A DNA stretch of 64,000 bases. It comes from Rhyacichthys aspro. Its lineage: Eukaryota > Chordata > Actinopteri > Gobiiformes > Rhyacichthyidae. Below the pieces are notes generated by a model, which did no database searches, was not told the DNA's origin, and saw nothing but the letters and a program-made list of their open reading frames with translations. The stretch lies in NCBI GenBank assembly GCA_036850595.1, contig CM072156.1:6751441-6815440 (forward strand), given 5' to 3'. The stretch's first letter is position 1. Every line of letters begins with the position of its first letter. Below are positions 14,601-25,612 of this stretch, one piece after another. The position numbers were made by a program, and so were the translations under genes.

Positions 14601-17600
14601 TTACTATCACAACTAAAAAGTGTTTGTCTTATTTTTACAAAAGAATGTTTTAGGGTCAAATGGTCAGATTTAGGCACTTACATTTGAAAAAAAAATTTTG
14701 GTTTACTGTCAAGTGCTGTCAGCTGCAAAATGTAAAAACAAGCTGCGCTGAAGAGTTAGTGGTTGCCGACTGCGTCTTTTCTGATCTGGTTTTCTTGTCT
14801 GTGAATCAGAAGACCAGGAGTCGAACCAGAGATTGCGATCGGAATTGCGATAAAAGAAAGCTCAAGTTTTGTGCAGGACCAAATAAATGGTATTCATGCT
14901 CATGGCTCTTGTGGTAACCATTTTCCACCCCACAGAAGTATGTTTCACCCTAGGTAAGAGGCAGGGCTTCATTAACATGCTATATCACACACACAGTGAC
15001 TCCACATTTCACCCACTATTAATTCCAGCTAATCTCTTCTGCTCTGAGCTGACAACTTGTCCTTATCTTGTGCAGGATCCCATTTCAACCGGCAACAGCA
15101 GCAGCAGCAGCACAGCCATGCTACCTCTTGCCGGCACTTCCAGTTAGGCCCTCAGGCCCCGCTGCCCATGGACTTCCCCATGCCCCACCCAGGGCAGCCC
15201 CAGTCGGGCATTAACCCCCACCTGGCTCCTCCGGGCCACCAGCACGGCCCCCCACTGCACCCACCCCTCAACCCCATGCCCGCACCCCAGTTCCAGGACA
15301 TCCCCACCCCCCCCTTCCTACCTCAGGCATTACACCAGCAATACCTCCTGCAGCAGCAGCTCCTCGAGGCCCAGCACAGACACATCCTGCCACCCTCCAG
15401 GTATCCACACTGCTTTTTTACTCTAGGTCAAAACAGTCCCAAATAGCAGAATATATTTAAATCCTCGGTTTGTGTCTCTTAGTAGACGCACCCCAGAGAG
15501 AGTTCCACACCAGCCCCACAGACTGCGACCTGGCTTTGAGTTCGCTCCCCCAATTCATGTCCCCCCTCAGCCTGTGGTGCAGCAGCCACGCTACCTAGCT
15601 GAAGGAACCGACTGGTAAGGACACATCTTTAGTCTGCAAAACCTATTTGTTCAATGTTAATCCAAGTCATACATTTGGTTTTATACAGTAGGCATCTATT
15701 ATTGGTACTGGTCTTAGATGATTGACTTTTAACTTTTTATATAGTGGGTTGAGTCAGATGAGCAGAACTTTGCAAAGGTAAATGTCAGCCAATCTATCTG
15801 TAGCTGTTGTTCATGCAGGCCCAGTGTATTATACTGTAGGAGTAATGTACACAGGCTATAACCTTTGCTGTTTTATATAACGTACCCTTGTATTAACAAG
15901 ATTGAACAGATTGTATGATGTTATGCCAGTGAGTCAAGCTGCTGTTTTTTTATGTCCCTACGTAATGTTCACATGAAGAAAGACCAGATAAATGTGTCAG
16001 GTTCTATTAATTATATATAAGAAGAACTATATGAACCCTAGCTGCAGGGGATACATTCACTCTCTTTCTAGGGTCCTTAGTTTGGTCACTACACACATTG
16101 GTCACTACACACCCTTTAAATAACCATTGAGTCTTTTTGTTCTACACCTGACCTGTGTCTGTGTCAGGCTGCTCTTAGTTTACTTTTACATGTGACATTT
16201 GTGAGAGGTTTTTATATCCAATATGTTCATACACAGAGTTCATGTTGAAATGGTAAATACTACTAATCAGCATTGAAAACACTGATGGATGATTGATGAA
16301 ATAATTAATGTATTCTTAAGATGTAGGTAGTTTGATACACTATTTAGTGGATAAACATGCAAGGTAAAAAATACAATCCTAGTAGTAATGACACAGAGAA
16401 ATGAACCACAAGATGGTGAGCATTTGGAGGAATATCATATTCCAGGAAAAGGATTAGCTATAATGACAAGTCTGAAAGGACCAATTTTAGAAATGCTCTC
16501 TATGCCAGAACACGTTTAATGAGTTTAAGCCAAAATGTATTATATTGGCATTGCTTTAAATTAATTGTACTAGACATGTGATCAATATCTGAATGCAAAG
16601 CTTTCAGGATGTTAGGGAAACCATAGTTCATAAAGAGAAGTTATCTATCCAGTGGATCTGTCTAATATGAAAAATGATTGTAAGTTGAGGCAAGGAGCAA
16701 GTGGGAGAAAGATGTTTCATTATTTAAGGGCTCTGCAGATGCAGCTGAACACACACAGTCTAAATAATCCTCAGGCACTGAGAGGCTTCTGTGAAGAACT
16801 CAGCTCTAAAACTGCAGTGAAATAATGACTCCGTGCACTGGGTGAACTTGTTTTCTGCTCGCGTCTAGGGACCTGAGTGTAGATGCCGGGCTGCCTCCTC
16901 ACCAGTACCACATCCACCCGCTGCCGCAGCACTATCAGCACTACTTGACCTCTCCCAGGATGCACCACTTCCCCAGAAACAACGCCTCAACACAAGTGGT
17001 GAGCCCCATTGCCTCAGTGCAATCAATCACATTTATCCAGATGAACTCTTGGCCATTCCCCTCTGGCTTTCTAAGATTAAACTTGATGCCCAGCAACAAG
17101 AGGTAACCTGCCTTCCTGTCTTTATGATTTCCGCCTCAGAGCTGATGCTTGCTTCTTTTATCTGTCATCTCCCAGGTTGTCCATGAGATCAGAAACTACC
17201 CATATCCCCAGCTGCACTTGCTGGCTCTGCAGAGTCTCAACCCCTCCCGTCATGCGTCTGCCGTTCGAGAGAGCTACGAGGTTTGTGCTGCTGTTCCTCT
17301 CTCTCCTCAGCAGACACGCCAGTCGGCACAAATTCATCATTGTTTCTCTGTGACCAATGCTCTGGATAGGCTGCAGTGTCTAAAACGTTTTCTTATTTGC
17401 AATTACTGGCTACCAGATGCCTCGAATGATCCAGCTGCCTTTAATCTCATAACATTTGTTTTCATTTGAACGAGATCCAATTGTTCTTTCCTATTCACTG
17501 AAGTGGATTATTTATTATTAACATGTGCTACTTTATGTCTTTCATGGAAGCTATCATTACCATGTTAAGCAGAGACAGTTCTCATCTTTTTAAAATCTAC

Positions 17601-20600
17601 TATAAATCCACAGAAACCAGAGGATTTTCAGATATAATGATATAGAATTTGTGAGAAAAATGCCTATGCCTCCACTCTCCGAGCTGAATTCCCATCATTC
17701 ATTAGCAGACTGTGCATTACATAATTATTCTGAATAATATAACTTTGCACTGATAAATAATAAAGAATACCAGATACAGATCATACTATTACCAATAGGG
17801 TTCTCAGATACTGATGCTAGTACTCACAGAGTTTAAAGTCTCTTGTACTCATACTGCCAGTATTGCTGTTTTAATGCACTACAGTTTGAGTTTCTTTTTC
17901 TCAATATGAGGAGTGTTTGAAAATATTTTACTTTAAATGAAGGCAATACATGTAGAGAAAATTTCAAGTTTATGATTAAATGTCAAGAGTCTTCAAACTG
18001 TCTCCTTCAAAACAAGTAATTTGATGAATGTTGGACAAAATCAACATGACAGTATTTTAAAGTTCTCCAATCTATACTGTACGTGTTCTGGAAAAAGTGG
18101 TATCGGTGCCTTCCTTGTTACCCATATAACTTATAACCGTAATCATGTTCATATTCACTCACCTTTTATCCAGGGGTTGTTGGCGGCTGTAGTCTGTCTT
18201 AGCAGCTTTGGGCTCGAGGCGAGGTATACTGTGGATGATCTCAGGGCTGACTCTTAGACATAGACAGTCCCAGACAACCATTCAAACTCATAGTCATTCA
18301 CTTCTGGGCAGTTTAAATTCACCAATACATAAATGTCTTTGAGCTGTGGGGGAAGTGTGTAGTACCTGGAGTGAACCCACAGTAAAATGAGGAGGACATT
18401 ATGCACAGACCCACTGACTACAAAGCAATATTTTAATTTTTTATGTTTCTCATATCTAACATAAACTAATTTTATGTAAAAACCCTTTATGTCAGGGCAC
18501 CTCGGAGGCTCACCTGATAGAGTGCATACAAGATACTAGAGCGACCCAGGTTTGTATCCGGCTTGGGTCATATGCACTTTGTCATCCCTCTCTCTTTAAA
18601 CCTGTTTCCCGTCTGTCTTCACTTTCATTAGGAAATAAAGACAAAAGGCCAAAAAAAAAATAAAAAAAATGGGATGATGTTATAGTAATGCCTACCAATG
18701 CATATAAACTCAAAATTCCATGTAGCTCAAAAAGAAGTACTAATAGTACTTATTCTATATATTGTCAGTCTTTACAATAGAGCATATTTATAACAACTGA
18801 TACAAAATAATAGATCATTAATAGTGATCTGGTTCAGTTGTTTATTTAATCATAATAATTATTTGAGGTCATAATTCTAAACTAAAGCAGCAAAATGACA
18901 AATCACCCTTATCTCGCCTTTCCAGGAGCTTCTGCAGCTGGAGGACCGGCTCGGCAGCGTAAACAGAGGAGCAGTGCAAACCACCATCGAGAGATTCACT
19001 TTCCCTCATAAGTACAAAAAGGTAAGACTGCTTCCATTTTTTTCCCCAGTTTATTTGACACTTTTTTAATGAGGTCTAGTTCAAAAGAGGCACTCGGCGC
19101 AAAATAAGCTGTTGCGCTTGATGAGAGGGAAAGGAAGAGGCTGTCGGTGGGTTGACAGGATCACAGCGTCTCCTTGCGAGGGAGTTCAAAGGTCAAACTC
19201 ATTTCTGTCGACAGATTAGCGAGACAGGTCTGCAGTGTGCCCAATTCAAGGCGAGAGATGACTCATCCAGCTGTCTGCAGATATGTGCGTGGAATGAATT
19301 TAAAAACCCGCCGACATCGGCTATGACCCAGATTCTCCAGAAAAGGATGTCAGATCATTTGCCACACTGCGAGTGAGGGAAAAAATAATTGAGTCTGTTA
19401 TATCCGATGACAAATTATTATTTTTCTCAGGGAAGGGTGATTATTCTTTCCTCGCTATCTCCCAACACCCATGGCATAAACAAACTTAAAGCACAACACT
19501 ACGTGACACAGTTGAATACTTAAGTTTGTCATTCTTTTTTGCAGCGAATACCCCAAGACCTGAAGATGTGTTTGGACGATGAGGAGCTGGACACAGATGA
19601 GAAGTGCACCATCTGTTTGTCAATGCTGGAGGACGGAGAGGATGTCAGGTATGCATACATCTTCAACAATAAGCAGTATTCTGTTCAAAAAGATGTGAAT
19701 TTGTTGTTAATTTCATGCTGGGAATAATTGTGTGACAGTCCTTGTGTTCAGTGTTTAGTGAGGCTTGGAAACCTTTGGCACAGAGTCTGGGGAATGTCTC
19801 ATTAGCTCACACTATTTGTTTTGTCAACCAGGCTCCACAGTGCAGTGTACTTTGACACAGCTTTGTTACCAACACTGTATGCAGTTTGTAGAAAGCAGGT
19901 TAATTGTGTTCCCTAAACTCATATTTCGCCAGTCATTGTTTCTTTGTTTATGTTTCTCCAAGGAAACGTTAGCATTTAGCCAACTTTTATAATGAATGTC
20001 AAGTGATATGATTAGTATTACAGGGATAATGACAGTGGACTCCAAGAAAACAAGAAGTGAGCATGAAAACTCAGTGTTTTGTTTAAGCCCCTGTTGATTT
20101 CAGGATGATTAGTATTAGCAGAAAACAGAAAATGATCGATTAGCTTTCAATTGAGGAAACAAGCTAATAAGTGAAACACGGGTAATAGTCAGTCCCAGGC
20201 TAGGCTGCTAAACACAAATAAATATACTTATTAGCAGGAGACTTAGCGAACTTGTTATTTCATTGAGACCAGATACCGTGATTTGCTCTCATATTTACAT
20301 TTAGGCTAGCATTACTTCAGAGCTAGAAGCTAGCGAACTTTTGGTATGCTAATTGCTAAATAAGCTGTCATTTAGGATAAAGATGTTTAAGAGCCAGCTT
20401 TTAAGTCAGTTTCCTGGAATTAAAGTTAACATCTTTGGAAAAAAACAAACTAAAAAGGTGCTCAAAACTTAGGCTTTTAAATACGAGTAAAGGGCTTTGT
20501 TTACAAGTACAATGATTAGCACTTTTTTGGTATGCTAATTGCTAATTAAGCTGTCATATTTACATGTAGGCTAGCATTACTTCAGAGCTAACCGCAATTT

Positions 20601-21850
20601 CCTGGAATCAAACGTCCAAAAAGTAACTCAAAGTAACTCAAATAAAGAACATAAATCACATAAAAACTACTCAAAACTTAGACTTTTAATTACCAATAAA
20701 GTGCTTTTGTAAGTGAAATGATTAGCTAGATGTACTTAGCGAATATTGGGTATGCTAATTGCTAATCAAGATGTCAAATGTTAATTTAGGCTCATTACTT
20801 CAGGGCTAGTTTATTTCCAGCAATTAAACTTATGTAAAAAACTAAACAATGATCAAAATCATATAAAAGTAAACTATTAAAAAACCCTCACTAATTTATA
20901 TTTCCCGGTGTTCAAAATAATAATAATAATAACAATAACAATAAAAAAATAATTAATAAAAATAGAACCTGTAGTTATAACCTAAGGCACAATGAAAATT
21001 TGTTGTGGGGTATCATAACACAAACAAGAAAAATTCTATATGAAAACATCTAAAACTAATCTCTCCAATGAATGCTTTCCAAAAGGCAAATACAGCTCCT
21101 TCTATACTGCAGTGATGTATCATATGGCAGTTGTCAGAGGAAATTCGATCAGAAGGTCACTTGAGACACATTCTGATGTCAAATGCGAACCACAGAGAGA
21201 CGGGAGTGGAAATATTTCAGACACAATCTGCAGAGTGGACATGGCAGGGCCTGTTTGTCACATGCACACACAAGGTTGAACTGGGTAGGGTAACCACAGC
21301 TGTTTCTGCACGACATGCTTGACTGTGTGAATTTCTTGCTGTCAACAAATCAGTTACACGTGTGCTATAGCTCTTTCCAAAGCTCAAAGATAACTCATAA
21401 CCTCTGACATTACCACACACCAAATCAGGGTGGGTACTTTACTGCAAACAGGTTTAGTGGTTGTGGATCATTTTCATACAAATGTTTTCTTGATGTGATG
21501 TGTGTTTTTCAGTGAATGCATTTTCTTATTTCCATCCTGCATCTGGTCTGAAAGTCTGAATTATTGTCAAATGCGCTTTCACACTACAAACGTACCAGAC
21601 CTTGGTTCAGTTTGGTCCTCTTTTGGACCTCATTTTGCTGGACCAAAAACCTTTTTTTTTCCAGTTACCAGTTGAGATGCCACAAGAAAGTGTGACAGTA
21701 CAATTCTCATTTATTGCTTCTCTCTCTTTTAGGAGGTTACCCTGCATGCATCTCTTCCACCAGGCGTGTGTGGACCAATGGCTGGCCACCAGCAGGAAAT
21801 GCCCTATATGCAGAGTGGACATTGAGACCCAGCTGACTCCCGACAGTTGA
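11611..21850 (+). CDS. rnf165: Arkadia-like RING-H2 E3 ubiquitin ligase RNF165 (ARK2C)
   Basis: Eight coding exons: 11611-11671, 15076-15400, 15483-15614, 16869-16998, 17176-17280, 18926-19021, 19545-19648 and 21733-21850 (1071 nt, 356 aa). Human RNF165 is similar in size and begins with the same residues, MVLVHVGYLVLPVFGSVRNRG. Residues 25-220 are a proline/glutamine/histidine-rich low-complexity region including a run of six Q. Residues 217-283 hold the conserved VVHEIRNYPYPQLH block and the NRG (264-266) and TIER (271-274) motifs characteristic of the Arkadia family. The RING-H2 ligands are C304, C307, C322, H324, H327, C330, C341 and C344. The RING is split by the 2.1-kb last intron. By family, it promotes BMP/TGF-beta signalling by ubiquitinating SMAD repressors, and in mouse it acts in motor axon growth. 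RNF111 and ARKL1 are excluded by the N-terminus. Confidence 0.96.
13785..13885 (+). repeat. polypyrimidine (C/T-rich) tract in rnf165 intron 1
   Basis: About 90 bases made almost only of C and T (TCC, CCCCTCCCC and CCTCCTCCT runs) lie inside the 3.4-kb first intron. Such tracts can form triplex DNA or serve as polypyrimidine-protein sites. Here it is simply a strongly skewed low-complexity segment of unknown role. Confidence 0.6.
18490..18670 (+). mobile_element. tRNA-derived SINE (teleost type)
   Basis: This lies in rnf165 intron 5. The 5' part resembles a tRNA: a degenerate A box (GGCTCACCTGATAGAG) and, some 45 bases on, a degenerate B box (GGTTTGTATCCGG). The body that follows, with the CATCCCTCTCTCT stretch and the TTAGGAAATAAAGACAAAAGGCC end, and the A-rich tail, is the layout of the common percomorph tRNA-derived SINE. 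Orientation is plus, same as the gene. I could not find a clear target-site duplication, so it is old. Confidence 0.7.
20270..20830 (+). repeat. degenerate ~200-bp tandem repeat, about three copies, in rnf165 intron 7
   Basis: The core GGTATGCTAATTGCTAA starts at 20343, 20529 and 20749. It is followed by AAGCTGTCA (AAGATGTCA in the third copy) and linked to a second conserved block, GGCTAGCATTACTTCAGAGC, at about 20303, 20568 and (diverged) 20788. Shared CAAAACTTAG.CTTTTAA stretches lie between the cores. Spacing varies (186 and 220 bases), so the copies have gained and lost sequence since duplicating. Confidence 0.7.
20910..20950 (+). repeat. AAT/AAC microsatellite
   Basis: A run of TAA/CAA triplets (AATAATAATAATAACAATAACAAT) in rnf165 intron 7. 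Confidence 0.75.
21562..21660 (+). repeat. possible MITE remnant next to rnf165 exon 8
   Basis: GCTTTCACACTACAAACGT followed by ACCAGACC, GGTTCAGTTTGGTCC and a GGACC palindromic arm resembles the ends of non-autonomous hAT-like elements common in teleosts. It sits just 70 bases before the acceptor of the last rnf165 exon. Identification is by memory of the motif only; both ends could not be defined. Confidence 0.3.
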
Positions 21851-24800
21851 TAGCTCCAGTCGACTTCTGCAGCTTGGTACCTGGTCTTGTAATTCTCCAT
21901 TGCCTCCCCCGGGGAAGCTCTGCCAAACTCTCTTCTTCCCCTCTGCATCACTCTTTGAGCCTGCCTTCTGAGACAGCCGTGACAGAGGGATCAACAAAGC
22001 ACACTCACCTACAACACAACGAGGAATGGGCTTGATGGATAGATAGGTGGCGGGACAGAAGGTTAGTTTTGCGGGATGTAAAGGGTAGGAGCAGGACATA
22101 TGGACAGATGTGCTGAGGCTTCACATGACGCCATCAGGGTTGTGTACCCCGTGTACATTTCTCCATACAGCTACCCAGTGCGGACACTCTACCTAGACTA
22201 ACAATCTCCCCAGCTCGCGTGCTGTATCGAGGCCATTTCTCTGCCACTAAATGTAAACCTCTTCCTAGGCCTGTGAAAAATCCTTTAAGCTGCACTCTGC
22301 CCGAGCCCTCAGCACATCTGTACAGAACATTATCCAATGATTAGCATGAGGTTGTTTGGTGTGAAATCTTGTAGCTGAACGCTCGTGGTGTTAATGGACT
22401 ATAGTACTGAATAAGTATTTACTGAGTAACAGTGTTGTGTAGCAAGCAGATGCCTTTGCTTTTCAGAAATATGTTTGTGAAAAATAAAACTAAAGGGTGA
22501 CATACAGCTGTAACAGTGACAATATTCAGTGTGGTGAATCTTCATAGGCAATGAGGAAGGAGCTAGTTGTATTAAAAAAAAGCCAAAAATCCCTCGTTGT
22601 CGTCTATAACATGGTTTTTGGATTTCCAGTTAGTAGCCATCAGAGTTGATGCTAAACCCGCTAACTGCAGGCATGGCTTTCAGTGACGTGTTAGTGTCGT
22701 AGTTGGGCCTCTATAATGTAGAGCAGAGGCCTCAGATGTGCATGCTGTATGGCAGGCTTGGGCTGTGTCGTTATTGTGGAGCAGTAGAAACAGGGACTGT
22801 GTCTGTGCATGTGAACCATATACTCTGATGAGCCCACTCATTCATAGAGGAGGACAAGAACACACCTAGTACCCTTCCCCTATCCCTAACTCATCTCAAG
22901 TAGACCAAAGTTGCTCTCAGACGCAGACCTGACCCCACTGTAGCACCTCTTCGAAAATCTGGGATCCTAGTGCTGCTTTAGGTCTGGGTCTAACAGCAAC
23001 TCCTCTCTGTTGCCTCGTTCATGGCATGATCGTGAGAGGCCGGCATGGGCTTGAGGATGCAGTGCCTGAGTCTTGCCATCAGAATAGATCAAATCTGACA
23101 TTTCTATATTACCAGAACCTTATTGCCTATCGAACAAGCAAGCACATGTAATTTCTATGAACAGTGAATCGCCTCTGTTGGTTTTCAGCTCCTTTCATTT
23201 CAATCTCAGTTGCTCGCACTTGTTGATTAAAGACTGTGTCTGGTGTAACAGGGAAAATAAAAACTAGTTTGCCTGTGATATGTGCTAGAATGTGTATGAT
23301 TGTCTCCCCTCCCATGGTAGTAGTGTATGGTACTGCTAGAACAACTGTGATACTATGTTCAGTGATAGAAGCCGTTTTCTATATCTCATGCATGAACCAT
23401 GTTGGCGTAGTTCACTTGAAGGAGTGTGAAAGGGAGAAAAAGCCATCCATTTGAAAAATACCAAACAAATGTTCTTATCATTTATTTTAAAACTTAATTT
23501 CAATTGTCTTTTTGCCATTTGTTTTCTTCCGTTATTACTTGTAACCTTTATTTTCGCTCACATGCCAATCTGGACACGGTACTAGTATGTCGAGTCCCTG
23601 TCCATTTAACCATAGTGAAGAAAAAGCTGCAATGCTGCAAAAACATATTAAATGTTGTTCTAATGTAGCTTGTGTTTGTAAATGCACTATAATATGGAGT
23701 TGCCTGATTTTGGTTTGGTGGCGTGGGTTCTTCTTGTCCTAGAGTTTGTGTTTTTGTTCAGTTACAAGTATTTTCATGCTTTCTTGTGTATTATTGGAGG
23801 GTGACTTGACTGTTTGTGTTGCTTTTTAATTTTTGTATGAAGCCTCCATCCAAAAAATTACAGATGGATGACAATGGAGGTTTGCTAGTTCACATAGAAT
23901 GCTGTGATTAAAGATGCCTTAAGTATTTAACAATCATTATTTATTACTAACTGTAGCTAGCTAGCTATTGTGGTGGAATATTTAATGTCTCTATCTCATA
24001 ACTTTGCAATTTAATCAATATATTTATTTAAAATAACACAAAATATAAAAAAACAATACCTCATTATGCATTGGTCGGTGGGGATGCTTCTGCATGCCGT
24101 TTGTGTTTTCTTTTCAAAGGAGAAAAAAGATACTTGTTGAAAATGGATTGGGCCTGTTCCCAATTCATTTCTAGCCAGCATGGTGCTGTTGATTCTGGAT
24201 TACATTCCATTCATTCACTTTTTTTAATCACCATCCCTGCTTTAACTTAAAGCAGACTTTGTGTGGCTCTATAATTCGCTCGCTGACATTATATTACATT
24301 ATTATATCCCATTACCACTTTAGTTTGATGATTTCATTTGTGTTACATTTTTATATCCAGTCATATGTGGATATCAATTGAATTCTTGTTGCTTTAGGTC
24401 CCACATAATGTGCTGTATAATCTGTTTTATGTATTGCTGGCAATTGCTTTGTGTGGGATATTGGAAAGTATCTAACATGCTAACTTGAGCCATTGATCTT
24501 ATTGAGCAGATTTCTGGTGTACTGTGGTTATACAATATAGATAGTGTGTTTTACACCTGGGTATAATAAGCTACTCGTTTTCGGTGTGCATTTCCTATTA
24601 ATACTCTACTAATCCTGCAAATTACTCTTAACATTTATTGGATTGGAACGACGCTGGCTGGTCTTACAATGATTTCATTTCGTGCTCTCACTGGCCTTAC
24701 CCCATGTCCTCCACAGTGTACCCATTGCTCCAGAGCAAACTGGACAGTAGCCATAGTATTAACTCAAGCTGATGAACCGGAATGAACAGTAGAACTTAAA

Positions 24801-25290
24801 GCACAAGCTTTTTAATGCATGTCCTTCTCAGGTTTTCCTATGTGTATGTGGGAGTAGCTCTGTAGATGTGTTTAATATGATGCTGTACCTTCTTGAATAT
24901 TTCAGATGTTTCTTTGCTGCTGAAAAAAATGTTGATTATTAACCTGCCAGTGAAAAAGGGAAGTGGCCATCTTTGTACAACACACTGCTGTTTTGCTGTA
25001 ACCGCGCAATGTTTTATGATCTTGAGTATTTTATAGAAAAGTAGAAGTATGTATCAATAATATGAAAGCAATAGCTAAATCATAATGAAGAATAACATGA
25101 TCAGTGAATATTGTGGAAAATCTTTAGATTCACTCTGGGTGGATTTTGTACTGTATTTATTACTAATGATGATGCAAAAAGTTGCATAGCTTAACCCAAA
25201 CTGTTCTGTCTCTTTTTTATTTATTGTCTTGTATATGATCTTTTTGTATGTGTTTTTCAAATAAACTGCCTAAAATGCTGACAACTAATC
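21851..25290 (+). other. rnf165: long 3' UTR of rnf165
   Basis: After the TGA there is 3.4 kb with no exon on either strand. Candidate poly(A) signals are AATAAA at 22483-22488 (a possible short form) and at 25260-25265 (the likely distal end). Long UTRs are usual for this gene family. The next gene, loxhd1, ends about 150 bases beyond the distal signal on the opposite strand. Confidence 0.6.
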
Positions 25291-25424
25291 TAATCTGTGG
25301 TGTTCTTGTGTCCTTATAAATATATACTGTAGGTGTGATACTCCCAAGAGGCTTATGAATAAACTTTATGATGACTCAATGTGGAAGTCTCTGCAAATGT
25401 CAACAAAGTCCTTGCATTTTTTTG

Positions 25425-25612
25425 TACAAGTTTATTTTACAGTCGAACAACAAAGTTAAGAGATTGGCTCACTGTCAGAACTCAAAGGCCCCAAACTCTC
25501 CAGTGAGCTGACAGAATAAACTAAAAAGTTGGCACTAAAAAGGTCTTGTCTTTTTGGAGACTAATTCAAACATATAAAACCTGACAACACACTGGATGCA
25601 CTCATTCTCCTT
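25425..25612 (-). other. loxhd1: 3' UTR of loxhd1 with candidate poly(A) signal
   Basis: A minus-strand AATAAA (plus-strand TTTATT at 25431-25436) lies about 180 bases after the stop. The transcript end faces the end of rnf165 across a gap of roughly 150 bases. Confidence 0.55.

Noticed and set aside
14770..14850. tRNA-like motif (a perfect B box, GGTTCGACTCC, on the minus strand)
   Set aside because: No A box at the right distance and the T-stem and acceptor stem do not pair; at most a scrap of an old tRNA-derived repeat.
16999..17101. In-frame read-through of rnf165 exon 4 into intron 4, ending at an apparent donor (AAGAG|GTAACC)
   Set aside because: The frame stays open for about 34 codons, but splicing there would shift the frame of exon 5; the exon 4 end at 16998 matches human RNF165.
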